Positions 39,156-48,073 are shown, numbered from the stretch's first letter. The stretch: 64,000 nt of DNA from UBA4742 sp963734965 (GCA_963734965.1 CAVTJK010000003.1:868001-932000), one strand, 5' to 3'. Program-made: numbers and translations. The notes: generated by a model from the letters alone, not told the origin.

Positions 39156-39164
39156 CCCCGGACC

Positions 39165-39731
39165 ATGGCCATCGTCACCGAGTCCGACACCATCGCCGGC
39201 GTCTACGTCGTCGACCCCGACATCCACGGCGACGAGCGCGGCTACTTCGTCGAGACCTACCGCCGCGAGTGGTTCCCCCAGGGCCGCGAGATGGTCCAGG
39301 GCAACCGGGGCGATCGCCAAGCGGGCGCCATCGTCGGACTGCACTACCACCTGCACCAAGCCGACTACTGGTACGTCCCGTTCGGCACGGCCCGGGTCGT
39401 GCTCCACGATCTGCGCACCGGCTCGCCGACCGACGCCGCCACGCTGAGCATCGACCTCGGCCGCCAGGCCGACGGCACCCACTCGCATCGCGGGGTGTTC
39501 ATCCCGCCCGGCGTGGCCCACGGGTTCGCCGCCCTCAGCGACATGACCATCACCTACCTGGTCGACAGCTACTACAACCCGGCCGACGAGCTGGGCGTGG
39601 CCTGGAACGATCCGGCCATCGAGACCGACTGGGGGCTCACCGACCCGATCCTGTCCGAGCGCGACCAGAAGAACCCGGGTCGTACCGAGCTCGACCGCCA
39701 GTTCCAGCCGCACTACCGCCTGCGGCCCTGA
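39165..39731 (+). CDS. rmlC: dTDP-4-dehydrorhamnose 3,5-epimerase
   Basis: 188 residues, cupin fold. Third enzyme of dTDP-L-rhamnose synthesis. It has VVDPDIHGDERGYFVETYRR, AIVGLHYHLHQADYW (family motif with the substrate His), LGRQADGTHSHRGVFIPPGV with the catalytic His region, and AHGFAALSDMTITYLVD. Most RmlC proteins read GVLRGLHYQ; here GLHYHLH replaces it, which is common in the actinobacterial branch. The rmlB and rmlD genes follow after one gene on the opposite strand. rmlA is not in this window. Confidence 0.88.
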   Translation: MAIVTESDTIAGVYVVDPDIHGDERGYFVETYRREWFPQGREMVQGNRGDRQAGAIVGLHYHLHQADYWYVPFGTARVVLHDLRTGSPTDAATLSIDLGRQADGTHSHRGVFIPPGVAHGFAALSDMTITYLVDSYYNPADELGVAWNDPAIETDWGLTDPILSERDQKNPGRTELDRQFQPHYRLRP

Positions 39732-39740
39732 GAACCGCGG

Positions 39741-40643
39741 TCAGTCGCGCGGCCGCGTCGTCCACCGCCAGATCGCGATGTAGGGCGTGAAGGCCATGCC
39801 GAGCAACAGGTAGGTCCACACCCAGTCGTTCGGGTTGCACTCGTGGGGCCCGAAGACACCCGACACGATCGTGCCGGGCTGACAAGCTCGGGGCGCGGCA
39901 TCGCCGGCGATGGCGTGCATGAGGGTGTAGTGGCCGCCGAACACGGCGACGACGGCGATGACGGACAGGACGACGGCCAGGTTGACGAGGGCGACGAGCC
40001 CGATCGGCATGGGCCACCAGCTCCGGTGGCGGGTCCGCGTCGGCTCCGCGCCTGACGATCGACGGACACGGATGCCGGCCACGCCCGGATGACGCACCAC
40101 CAGGTGCTCGGCGAACTCGTCGAGGGTCGTGACCGGGGCGTGGCAGTAGGGACACGGCACGGGCTGGCCGCTCTGGTGGGCGTCGGGCGAGCCTGAGTCG
40201 GACCACGGGTCCTCGGGGCGGCCCCCAGCACCCGTCGACCACCAGGCCGATCCGTAGGGAGAACCGCCGTCGAACCCGCCCTTGGCCTCGGCACCCGCCG
40301 AACCGAACCCGCCGTACCCCCCGTACCCGCCGGATCCGCCGAACCCGCCGGGGCGGCCGGGGCGGCCCGAACGCGGGCGGGGTCCTCGGTCGAACCCGAA
40401 CCCGCCGGGTGACCCGTGGCCGGTCGTGGCCCTGGCCCTGGCCTGAGGGCGGTAGCCGCGGCGGATCAGATCGATGGCCTGGTTCAGCTCCCGGGTCTCG
40501 GCTTCGGCCCGGGCCACGGCCTCGGGGCCTTCGGCCGCGTGCAGGTCCGGGTGGCAGCTCAGCAGTCGATGCCGGTACGCGTCCTCGGCCTCGCCCGCCG
40601 ACGTTCCCGGAGCCACGCCCAGCACGACGTATGGATCCCGCAT
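39741..40643 (-). CDS. DnaJ-domain membrane protein with zinc-finger-like segment
   Basis: About 300 residues. Residues 1-65 are a J domain: DPYVVLGVAPGTSAGEAEDAY with the HPD motif in LLSCHPDLH. A Gly/Tyr/Phe-rich linker follows (GGSGGYGGYGGFGSAG). Then comes a C2H2-like segment, CPYCHAPVTTLDEFAEHL and a following RH, and two hydrophobic helices near the C-terminus. It probably recruits an Hsp70 to the membrane; the client is unknown. ATG 40643 is chosen because TACTCT lies 9 nt upstream; ATG 40661 would add six residues. Divergent from rmlB, convergent with rmlC. Confidence 0.8.
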   Translation of the reverse strand: MRDPYVVLGVAPGTSAGEAEDAYRHRLLSCHPDLHAAEGPEAVARAEAETRELNQAIDLIRRGYRPQARARATTGHGSPGGFGFDRGPRPRSGRPGRPGGFGGSGGYGGYGGFGSAGAEAKGGFDGGSPYGSAWWSTGAGGRPEDPWSDSGSPDAHQSGQPVPCPYCHAPVTTLDEFAEHLVVRHPGVAGIRVRRSSGAEPTRTRHRSWWPMPIGLVALVNLAVVLSVIAVVAVFGGHYTLMHAIAGDAAPRACQPGTIVSGVFGPHECNPNDWVWTYLLLGMAFTPYIAIWRWTTRPRD

Positions 40644-40652
40644 TGGCGACAG

Positions 40653-40658
40653 AGAGTA
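40653..40658 (-). promoter_or_regulatory. -10-like hexamer TACTCT, leaderless spacing
   Basis: Nine bases upstream of ATG 40643 on the minus strand. Confidence 0.45.
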
Positions 40659-40753
40659 CATGTGTCGCCGCGAAGAGGCGCTGGGGCGGGCGGGGGTGGC
40701 CTGTCGGTCCCTCCGAATCGGCGAGGTCCGCCGATCTGACAGAATCCCGACCC

Positions 40754-41710
40754 ATGAAGCTCTTCGTGACCGGAGGGGCCGGGTTCATCGGCTCGAACTA
40801 CGTCCGGTGGGTGCTGGCCAACACCGACGACGAGGTGACCGTCTACGACGCGCTGACCTATGCGGGCAACCTGTCGACGCTGCGCGACGTCGACGACAGC
40901 CCGCGCTACCAGTTCGCCAAAGGCAACATCGGCGACCGGGCCACCCTCGAAGAGGCCATGGCCGGCCACGACGCCGTCGTGCACTTCGCCGCGGAGAGCC
41001 ACGTCGACCGATCGATCGTCGGACCCGACGACTTCGTCCACACCAACTGCTTCGGCACCAACGTCGTGATGGACACGGCGCGGCGGCTCGAGATCGGCCG
41101 GGTGCTCCACATCGGCACCGACGAGGTGTACGGATCGGTCGAGGTGGGCTCGTCCAAGGAGACCGATCCCCTCGAACCCCGATCGCCGTACTCGGCCTCG
41201 AAGGCGGGGTCGGATCTCATCGCTCTCTCGTACCACTCGACCTACGGCGTGCCGGTGAGCGTGACGCGGTGCACCAACAACTTCGGGCCCTTCCAGTACC
41301 CCGAGAAGGCCATCCCGCTGTTCACCACCAACCTCCTCGATGGTCGCCCGATCCCGCTCTACGGCGACGGCAAGAACGAGCGCGACTGGATCTACGTCGA
41401 CGACCACTGTGCCGGTGTCGATCTGGTGCTGCGCCAGGGCGCGCTCGGCGAGATCTACAACATCGGGGCCGGCAACGAGACCCCCAACCGGGTGCTCGTG
41501 GACAAGCTGCTCGCGCTGTTGGGCGCCGGCGACGATCTGGTGACCTACGTCGCGGACCGGCTCGGTCACGATCGGCGCTACTCGGTCGACATCGCCAAGA
41601 TCACAGAACTGGGTTGGACGAAGCAGCGTTCCCTCGACGAGGCCCTCGAGACGACCGTGGCCTGGTACCGCGACAACCGGTGGTGGTGGGAACCGCTGCG
41701 CACCGCCTGA
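40754..41710 (+). CDS. rmlB: dTDP-glucose 4,6-dehydratase
   Basis: 318 residues. Extended SDR with an NAD cofactor loop (KLFVTGGAGFIGSNYVRW), VVHFAAESHVDRSI, the Thr-Asp-Glu active site in LHIGTDEVYGSVE and the YSASKAGSD catalytic Tyr/Lys. It converts dTDP-glucose to the 4-keto-6-deoxy sugar, the second step of dTDP-rhamnose synthesis. rmlD follows 13 bp after its stop, behind GGAG, so rmlB and rmlD are one transcript. Confidence 0.94.
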   Translation: MKLFVTGGAGFIGSNYVRWVLANTDDEVTVYDALTYAGNLSTLRDVDDSPRYQFAKGNIGDRATLEEAMAGHDAVVHFAAESHVDRSIVGPDDFVHTNCFGTNVVMDTARRLEIGRVLHIGTDEVYGSVEVGSSKETDPLEPRSPYSASKAGSDLIALSYHSTYGVPVSVTRCTNNFGPFQYPEKAIPLFTTNLLDGRPIPLYGDGKNERDWIYVDDHCAGVDLVLRQGALGEIYNIGAGNETPNRVLVDKLLALLGAGDDLVTYVADRLGHDRRYSVDIAKITELGWTKQRSLDEALETTVAWYRDNRWWWEPLRTA

Positions 41711-41723
41711 TGGAGGAGCACTG

Positions 41724-42566
41724 ATGCGCGTCCTCATCACCGGCGCCGGTGGACAGGTCGGGCGCGAGCTGGTCGCGGCGTTCGGCGCCCACGACGTGAT
41801 CGCCGTCGATCACCACGCCCTCGACATCACCGACCGCGACCAGGTGCTCGGCGCGGTCACGACGGTGCAGCCCGATGTGATCGTCAACCCCGCGGCCTGG
41901 ACGGCCGTCGACGCCAACGAGGGCGACCCCGATCGGGCCTGGGCCGTCAACGCCCTCGCCGTGCGCCACCTGAGCGACGGCGCCCGACGGGTCGGCGCGT
42001 GGGTGTGCCATCTCTCGACCGACTACGTCTTCGACGGCACCAAGCCCGAGCCCTACGTCGAGTGGGACACCCCGAACCCGGCGTCGATGTACGGCCGCTC
42101 GAAGCTGGGGGGCGAGCTCGAGCTCGGACCGGGCGACACCATCGTGCGCACCTCGTGGGTGTGCGGCTACCACGGCGCCAACATGGTCAAGACCATCCTG
42201 CGCCTGGCCGGCGAGCACGAGACGCTCAGCTTCGTCGACGACCAACGCGGCCATCCCACCTTCGCCGAGGACCTGGCCGCCGTCGTGGCCCGCCTGACGA
42301 TCGAGCGCCGGCCCGGTCTGTTCCACGTCACCAACCAGGGCGCGGTGAGCTGGTACGAGTTCGCTCGCGAGGTGCTCGACGCCGCCGGACTCGACCCCGA
42401 CCGGGTCCACCCCATCGCCACCGCCGACCTCGATCCGCCCCGACCCGCGCCGCGTCCGGCCAACTCGGTGCTCGACAACGCCGCTCTGCGCCTGAGCGGG
42501 CTGGCCCTGGCCGACGACTTCCGCGAGCCCCTGCGCCGCCTCGTCCCCCGTCTGCTCGATTCGTGA
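41724..42566 (+). CDS. rmlD: dTDP-4-dehydrorhamnose reductase
   Basis: 280 residues. Last step of dTDP-L-rhamnose synthesis. The nucleotide loop RVLITGAGGQVGREL is followed by NPAAWTAVDANEGDPDRAW, STDYVFDGTK, YGRSKLGGE with catalytic Tyr/Lys, and RTSWVCGYHGANMVKTILRL. SD GGAGG sits 5 nt before ATG 41724. The C-terminus ends RPANSVLDNAALRLSG, the usual RmlD ending. A glycosyltransferase gene begins 27 bp later. Confidence 0.93.
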   Translation: MRVLITGAGGQVGRELVAAFGAHDVIAVDHHALDITDRDQVLGAVTTVQPDVIVNPAAWTAVDANEGDPDRAWAVNALAVRHLSDGARRVGAWVCHLSTDYVFDGTKPEPYVEWDTPNPASMYGRSKLGGELELGPGDTIVRTSWVCGYHGANMVKTILRLAGEHETLSFVDDQRGHPTFAEDLAAVVARLTIERRPGLFHVTNQGAVSWYEFAREVLDAAGLDPDRVHPIATADLDPPRPAPRPANSVLDNAALRLSGLALADDFREPLRRLVPRLLDS

Positions 42567-42593
42567 TCGGCGCGTGTCGATGGTGAGCCCCCG

Positions 42594-44018
42594 GTGACCA
42601 CCGTCCGGGTCGTGGTGCTCAACTACAACGGCGGCGACGACGTCGGGCGCGCGCTCGATGCCCTTGCCCGGCTCCGATTCGATGGACAGGTCGAGGTGGT
42701 CGTGATCGACAACGCGTCGACCGACGGCAGCGCCGATGCCGTCGTCGCCGCCCACCCCGAGGTCCGACTGGTCCGCAACCCGACCAACGTCGGCTTCGGC
42801 GCCAACAACGAGGCGCTGGTCGATCTCGACGGTGTCGACTACGTCGCCCTGCTCAACAACGACGCCTTCGTCGAACCGGGATGGCTCACCCCCCTCGTCG
42901 ATGCTCTCGAGGCCGACGGCGGGCTCGGCGCCGCCCAGAGCAAGATCCTGCTCGACCCTCGCTTCGTCGAGGTGGCCATCGAGACGACGCCCACCAGCCG
43001 GCGCTACGACGCTCGCACCTTCGGGGTGCAGATCCGCGGGCTGCGGGTCGACGGCGGCGACGCCTGGGACCGGGCGCATGTGGCCGACGGCGGGCATGGA
43101 CGCCAGCTCGACGGGGGTGCGGCCGTCGAGTGGACCGCTCCCAGCGCCGTGCTGCGGGCGCCGGTCGAGGGGCCGTCGTTCGAGGCGCCCGAGTTGGTCG
43201 ACGTGCTGATCGCCTCGGACACGGTGAAGACCGTGAAGCTCTCGGGTGGGGCCGAGGCGGTCGAGGTCGAGGTCGGCCACAGCCTGGATCCGACCTGGGT
43301 GACGGTGCCGATCCGGGGCGAGCCGTTCGACGTGATCAACAGCGCCGGCGGCCTGGTGCTGGCCGACGGGGCCGCCGCCGACCGGGGGTTCCTCGAGCCC
43401 GACCGGGGCCAGTACGACGACGCCGTCGATCTCGACGCGTGGTGCGGGGGCAGCGTGCTGCTGCGGCCGAACTACCTCGTCGACGTCGGTCGGCTCGACG
43501 CCCGCTTCTTCCTCTACTACGAGGACACCGACCTGTCGGCCCGGGGCCGGGCGCAGCTGTGGCGGTACCGGTACGTGCCCGACTCGGTCGTGCGCCACGT
43601 CCACGCCGCGGGCTCGGGCGAGGCGTCACGGGTCCTGCGCTGGCACGTCGAGCGGAACCGCCTGCTGTTCGTCACCAAGAACGCCCCCGTCGCCGTCGCG
43701 GCGCGGGCCGTGATGCGCCACCCGTTGTCCACGCTGTCCTATGCCCGGCGCGACGTGGTCGGGGCCCGTCTCGATCACCGGCCGGTCGACACCTCGACCG
43801 TGCGGATGCGGCTCTCGGCCTACGCGTCGTACCTGCGCCTGGCCCCGGCCATGCTCGCCGACCGCCGCCATGCGTCACCGCTAACGTTGGCCGGGTGCCC
43901 ACCGACACCGAGCGCAAGCGTGCGATCCTGCGACGCGTCGCTCTGGTTCCGGGGCTCAACGCCGCCGTCGAGGCGCTGGGCGCCCACACGGTCGCCGACA
44001 AGCTCGACAGCGCCCTGA
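42594..44018 (+). CDS. GT2-family glycosyltransferase with a large insertion
   Basis: 474 residues as open; the true end may be nearer 43885. GT-A fold: VRVVVLNYNGGDDV, VVIDNASTDGSADAV and VALLNNDAFVEPGW (DxD-like). A second part, WCGGSVLLRPNYL, FFLYYEDTDLSARGR and a membrane-associated helix (RNRLLFVTKNAPVAV), matches rhamnosyl- and galactofuranosyl-transferase-type GT2 enzymes. Between about residues 180 and 265 lies an extra beta-rich segment (APSAVLRAPVEG, VDVLIASDTVKTVKLSGG). The ORF overlaps the FkbM gene by 124 nt and its last 40 residues are not protein-like, so a frameshift near the end is suspected. Confidence 0.82.
   Translation: MTTVRVVVLNYNGGDDVGRALDALARLRFDGQVEVVVIDNASTDGSADAVVAAHPEVRLVRNPTNVGFGANNEALVDLDGVDYVALLNNDAFVEPGWLTPLVDALEADGGLGAAQSKILLDPRFVEVAIETTPTSRRYDARTFGVQIRGLRVDGGDAWDRAHVADGGHGRQLDGGAAVEWTAPSAVLRAPVEGPSFEAPELVDVLIASDTVKTVKLSGGAEAVEVEVGHSLDPTWVTVPIRGEPFDVINSAGGLVLADGAAADRGFLEPDRGQYDDAVDLDAWCGGSVLLRPNYLVDVGRLDARFFLYYEDTDLSARGRAQLWRYRYVPDSVVRHVHAAGSGEASRVLRWHVERNRLLFVTKNAPVAVAARAVMRHPLSTLSYARRDVVGARLDHRPVDTSTVRMRLSAYASYLRLAPAMLADRRHASPLTLAGCPPTPSASVRSCDASLWFRGSTPPSRRWAPTRSPTSSTAP
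43882..43887 (+). promoter_or_regulatory. -10-like hexamer TAACGT, leaderless spacing
   Basis: Seven bases upstream of GTG 43895 (FkbM gene), inside the end of the GT2 reading frame. Confidence 0.5.
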
Positions 44019-44851
44019 CCCACGGCGACGTCGTGGCCGTGCGGCTGCCGGTGCTGGCCACCGAGTTCCGCTCGCGCCGGGTCAAGATGCACCGACTGGG
44101 TGGCCGTGACCTCGTCGCCGCCGCCTTCACCGACAGCGGTTGGACCGGCTTCGAGCGGCCGCTGCCCAGCATGTTCCACCTGGCGGTGGCGTCGAGCACG
44201 GGCGCGGTGTTCGACGTCGGGGCCAACACCGGGTTCTACTCGCTGCTGGCGGCCCGCATGGGCGGACGACGACCGATCCACGCCTTCGAGCCGCTGCCCG
44301 ACGTGATCCGCCTGTTCGAGGCCAACCTCGACCTCAACCACCTGCGGTCGCGCGTCACCATCGTGGCCTCGGCGGTCGGCGACGTCGACGGCACGGCCGA
44401 GTTGTTCGTGCCCGAACCGACCGGGACGCTGATCGAGACGAGCGCCTCGCTGAACTCGACGTTCAAGCCGCACCATGCCGAGGTCCTCACGGTGCCGGTG
44501 ACGACGGTCGATTCGTATTGGCGCGCCCAAGGGTCGATCCCGGTGTCGGTCGTCAAGGTCGACGTCGAGGGCTTCGAGCACGCCGTGCTGGCGGGCGCGG
44601 CGCAGATGTTGGCGCGGGCCCGACCGATCGTGTTCATCGAGGTGCTGCCGGGCTCCAAGATCGAGGTCATCGAAGCGGTGCGCGACGACCTGGGCTACGT
44701 CGATGCGCGGCTCGGCCCCAGGACGGCCACCATCGGCGAGGACATCCGCTTCGATCCCGACAGCTGGAACCACGCCCTCGTGCCGGGCGAAGCGGTCGAC
44801 GACCTGGTCCGCATGGCCGAGCGCGCCGGGCTCGCCGTCACGCGGAACTGA
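43895..44851 (+). CDS. FkbM-family methyltransferase
   Basis: 318 residues. S-adenosylmethionine-dependent O-methyltransferase of the FkbM type, common in glycan clusters. The cofactor loop is VFDVGANTGFYSLLAARMG, followed by IHAFEPLPDVIRLFEANL, FKPHHAEVLTVPVTTVDSY and VSVVKVDVEGFEHAVLAGA (family signature KVDVEGFE). It probably methylates a sugar or lipid carrier made by the neighbouring enzymes. GTG 43895 is set by TAACGT 7 nt upstream. The second flippase gene follows after 5 bp. Confidence 0.88.
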   Translation: MPTDTERKRAILRRVALVPGLNAAVEALGAHTVADKLDSALTHGDVVAVRLPVLATEFRSRRVKMHRLGGRDLVAAAFTDSGWTGFERPLPSMFHLAVASSTGAVFDVGANTGFYSLLAARMGGRRPIHAFEPLPDVIRLFEANLDLNHLRSRVTIVASAVGDVDGTAELFVPEPTGTLIETSASLNSTFKPHHAEVLTVPVTTVDSYWRAQGSIPVSVVKVDVEGFEHAVLAGAAQMLARARPIVFIEVLPGSKIEVIEAVRDDLGYVDARLGPRTATIGEDIRFDPDSWNHALVPGEAVDDLVRMAERAGLAVTRN

Positions 44852-44856
44852 CGTCG

Positions 44857-46188
44857 GTGCCTCGCGTCGCGCTGGGCGAGGACCTCCGCCGCCGCAACCC
44901 GTTCCCCGAAGGCACCGTGTCGGTCGGCATCGGCCTGGCCGTGACCGGCGTGGCCGCCTACGCCTTCCTCGTCGTCTCGGCCCGGGTGCTCGGCCCGGCC
45001 GAGTACGGCGGCCTGTCGGTGCTGTGGGCCCTGGTGTTCCTGATCGGCGGCGGCTTCTTCCTGCCCCTCGAACAAGAGGTCAGCCGGGTGCTGGTCCGGC
45101 GGCGGGTGGCCGGACTCGGAGGCGCTCCCGTCATCCGCCGGGCCCTGCTCTTGGGATCGGGGCTGGCGGGTGTGCTGATCGCCGGGATCGTCGTGCTGTC
45201 GCCCGTGCTGACCGATCGGCTCTTCCGCGGCGAGCCGTTGCTCGTGCTGGGCCTGATCCTCGGCATCGTCGGGTACATGGTGGCCAACCTGGTCGAGGGC
45301 GTGTTCTCGGGCAACGGCCGCTTCGCTCGCTACGGCACGTACCTCGGAGCCGAGGCCGTGCTGCGCCTGGCCATCTGCGGGCTGTGCGTGGTCGCCGGCG
45401 TGCGCACGGCCGGCCCGTACGGGCTGGCGCTCGGGTTGTCGCCTCTGCTGGTGACCGTCGTGATGCTGTGGGGCCAGCGCGATCTGGCCTCGCCCGGCCC
45501 CGAGATCCCCTGGCGCGACATCTCCGCCGCCCTCGGCGCGCTCCTGGTGGCGGCCGTGCTGGCCCAGGTCCTCATCAACGCCCCGCCCGTGATCGTGCAG
45601 TGGCTGGCCGGGCCCCGCCACAAGGCCGAGGTCGGCGTGTTCACCGCCGCGCTGGTGGTCGCCCGTGTGCCGCTGTTCCTGTTCCAGGCCGTGCAGGCGG
45701 CGCTCTTGCCCAAGTTGTCGGGTCTGGTGGCGGCCGAGCGCTACGACGAGTTCCGCCGGGGGCTGCGTCGCCTCGTGGTGATCGTGGCCGCCCTGGCGCT
45801 GGTCGGTACGCTCCTCGGCTTCACCGTCGGGTCCACCGTCATCGCCCACGTGTTCGGCGAGGACTTCGCGGTCAGCAACCGCACCGTCGGGATGCTCGCC
45901 CTGGGCAGCGGGGCCTACGTGGTCGCCACCGCCCTGGCCCAGGCTCTCATCGCGCTGGGTCGGCCCCGGCTCGTCGCCGCCGGCTGGGGGTTCGGCTGCG
46001 TGGCCATGGTCGTGACGGTCGCCTTCGGGATCGATCCGGTGGTGCGGGTCGAGAACGCCTTCGTGGTCGGCACCATGGCGTCGGTGTTGGCCATGGCCGT
46101 CGGGCTGGCCGTCGCCTCGGCCCAGGTCGGGCGGATCGACCCGGACCACGTCATCGAGGCCATGAACGACCTCTCCCTCGAACCCTGA
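44857..46188 (+). CDS. Polysaccharide flippase-like membrane protein, copy 2
   Basis: 443 residues with about twelve helices. Paralogue of the protein at 34290-35663: NPFPEGTVSVGIGL, FLPLEQEVSRVLVRRR and RVPLFLFQAVQAALLPKLS align with it residue for residue. It begins at GTG 44857, 5 bp after the FkbM stop (MPRVALGEDLRRRNPF), and the spacing from start to PEG is 19 residues against 17 in the first copy. It is probably an O-unit flippase. A strong hairpin follows its stop. Confidence 0.85.
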   Translation: MPRVALGEDLRRRNPFPEGTVSVGIGLAVTGVAAYAFLVVSARVLGPAEYGGLSVLWALVFLIGGGFFLPLEQEVSRVLVRRRVAGLGGAPVIRRALLLGSGLAGVLIAGIVVLSPVLTDRLFRGEPLLVLGLILGIVGYMVANLVEGVFSGNGRFARYGTYLGAEAVLRLAICGLCVVAGVRTAGPYGLALGLSPLLVTVVMLWGQRDLASPGPEIPWRDISAALGALLVAAVLAQVLINAPPVIVQWLAGPRHKAEVGVFTAALVVARVPLFLFQAVQAALLPKLSGLVAAERYDEFRRGLRRLVVIVAALALVGTLLGFTVGSTVIAHVFGEDFAVSNRTVGMLALGSGAYVVATALAQALIALGRPRLVAAGWGFGCVAMVVTVAFGIDPVVRVENAFVVGTMASVLAMAVGLAVASAQVGRIDPDHVIEAMNDLSLEP

Positions 46189-46225
46189 CGTCGTGCCGGC
46201 GCGCCGTCAGACCCTGCCGTTCTGG

Positions 46226-46260
46226 CGGCGATGAGGGGCGCAGGGCGCCCTCAATCGCCG
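46226..46260. terminator. Bidirectional hairpin terminator between convergent genes
   Basis: Arms CGGCGATGAGGGGCGC and GCGCCCTCAATCGCCG pair almost throughout (one bulge shift) around a 3-nt AGG loop. It lies between the flippase (plus) and the glycosyltransferase (minus) ends. There is no T-run, as usual in high-GC actinobacteria. Confidence 0.65.
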
Positions 46261-46297
46261 CAAGAAGCCGAAAGCGCCGGCTCGGAGGGGCCGCGGT

Positions 46298-48073
46298 TCA
46301 GGTCGGGCGGGCGGTGACGACGAAGGTGTAGGCGAACAGCGAGGGGCGCAGGTTGCCCAGGCGATGGGCCAGGCGGGCGACGCGCTCGTCGGTCACCAGC
46401 GGGACCGGGACGGTGGCGACGATCGACGTCGGCGTGAACCCGGCCTCCCGCAGCATCTCGACGAGCGTGGCGCGCGTGAAGAAGCGCAGATGGGTGCGGT
46501 CGAGGATGCCCCGGTCGGTGTAGTCGAAGTGGCCGGCCAGCAGGCCCAGGCGCACGGCCCAGTTGGCCACGTTGGGGATGCTCAGCACGAGGGCGCCGTC
46601 GGGATGCAGGTGGGTGCGCAACCGGCGCAGCACGGCGGCCGGATCGGGCAGGTGTTCGAGCGTGTCGCCGAAGAGGATCACCCGGTAGGTGTGCTCGAGC
46701 TCGTCGGTGTCGAACGTGTCGAGGTCGCCCACGTAGACCTGCTCGCAGACCAGGCGGGCCTCCTCCGCCGCCGCCGGATCGAGCTCGTGGCCGTCGACGA
46801 CGAGACCGGCCTTGGCCAGCACCGCCGCGAAGTAGCCCGATGACACGCCGCCCTCGAAGACGCGATCACCGGGCCGGGTGACGTCGAGCACGGCCTGGGC
46901 CAGCAGGTGATGGCCGCGGTAGGGGATCGTCTGCAGCCGCACGTAGCCGTGCTCGTCGGTGGAGTTGACGGCTTGGAGCAGTTCGAGGGCTTCGCGCTCG
47001 TGGCGGGACGCGGGGAGTGTCGACACGCCCGGCAGTGTACGGACCCGGGTCAGAGGTACCTGCGGATGAGTCGCCAATAGGCGCGGCAGCACCCGATCGA
47101 GGGGGACGAGCACCCGAGGTGGGGGCAGGTTGCCGGGCTGGAGGTGGTCGGCGAACAGCCAGGCCAGGTCGGCCTCGGTCGCCGTGCGGTCGGCGCGCAG
47201 CTGGGCCCGCCGCGTCCGCAGCCATCGTCGCTGGCGGAACAGCCACCCGTAGGCCGACAGCTTGGCCCCCAGCCAGCCGTCGGCGGCGGCGTAGGCGATC
47301 ATGCCCACCTCGAGGGCGGCGAAGGCGGGGGCGGCCAACACGAGCTGGCGGGGACCGAAGCACGTGAGCACCATGGCCAGCCGGTTGCGCTCGAGCAGCC
47401 GGTACTTGACCGGGTTGCGCGAGAACTCATACCGGTGGGCCACCACCGCGCTCGGCACGTAGATCACCGACCAGCCCCGCTGCCAGCAGCGCAGGCTGAG
47501 GTCGGCGTCCTCGTAGTAGGCGAACAGCTCGTCGGCGAACCCGCCGAGGTCCTCCCACACCTGGCGGCGACAGGCCAGGGCGGCGCCGCTGGCCGCGGTG
47601 ACCGGCTCCTCGCGGTCGTGGTCGGCGGCCGCCTCGTCGAATCGACCCGACCAGCTCACGCCCAGGAAGTGGATGTCGTTGCCGGCCGAGTTGAGCCGCT
47701 CGGGGCGATCGGCCAGGCGCACGCTGGCCGTGGCCAGGCCCACGTCGGGCCGAGCGGCGACGGCGACGAGGGCGGCCAGGGCGTCGGGTTCGACGATGGC
47801 GTCGGGGTTGACGAGGGCGACGAAGGTCGCGGTCGAGGCGGCCACGCCGAGGTTGCAGCCGGCGGCGAAGCCGACGTTGACGCCCGGGCGCACGACGGTG
47901 ACACCCGAACGGGCCTCGAGGGCATCCACCAGCCCCTCGGTGCCGCCGTTGTCGACGATGACGACGTCGACGCTGATCCCCTTCGACGCCATCACGGCCT
48001 CGACCGAGCGCTCGAGCCAAGGGTCGGCGCCGTAGGCCACGATGACGACCGAGACCGTGGGCAGAGGAGGCAC
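46298..48073 (-). CDS. GT2 glycosyltransferase fused to a class I methyltransferase
   Basis: 591 residues. N-terminal GT2: TVSVVIVAYGADPWLERS, VVIVDNGGTEGLVDAL, VALVNPDAIVEPDAL (DxD-like), ACRRQVWEDLGGFADEL and AYYEDADLSLRCWQRG. C-terminal half: methyltransferase with VFEGGVSSGYFAAVLAKAG, GHELDPAAAEEARLV, ILFGDTLEHLPDPAAVLRRL and DRTHLRFFTRATLVEM, the layout of class I enzymes found in glycan loci. The linker of about 100 residues includes hydrophobic helices (ALEVGMIAYAA). GTG 48073 is chosen with TACCCT 9 nt upstream; the open frame otherwise extends to 48139, overlapping the divergent gene. Confidence 0.85.
   Translation of the reverse strand: MPPLPTVSVVIVAYGADPWLERSVEAVMASKGISVDVVIVDNGGTEGLVDALEARSGVTVVRPGVNVGFAAGCNLGVAASTATFVALVNPDAIVEPDALAALVAVAARPDVGLATASVRLADRPERLNSAGNDIHFLGVSWSGRFDEAAADHDREEPVTAASGAALACRRQVWEDLGGFADELFAYYEDADLSLRCWQRGWSVIYVPSAVVAHRYEFSRNPVKYRLLERNRLAMVLTCFGPRQLVLAAPAFAALEVGMIAYAAADGWLGAKLSAYGWLFRQRRWLRTRRAQLRADRTATEADLAWLFADHLQPGNLPPPRVLVPLDRVLPRLLATHPQVPLTRVRTLPGVSTLPASRHEREALELLQAVNSTDEHGYVRLQTIPYRGHHLLAQAVLDVTRPGDRVFEGGVSSGYFAAVLAKAGLVVDGHELDPAAAEEARLVCEQVYVGDLDTFDTDELEHTYRVILFGDTLEHLPDPAAVLRRLRTHLHPDGALVLSIPNVANWAVRLGLLAGHFDYTDRGILDRTHLRFFTRATLVEMLREAGFTPTSIVATVPVPLVTDERVARLAHRLGNLRPSLFAYTFVVTARPT

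Noticed and set aside
41601..43604. 667-codon minus-strand ORF over rmlD and the GT2 gene
   Set aside because: Shadow frame across two clear genes.
44140..44856. In-frame extension upstream of flippase copy 2, overlapping FkbM
   Set aside because: Reads as non-protein and overlaps a recognised methyltransferase; GTG 44857 fits the paralogue's N-terminus.
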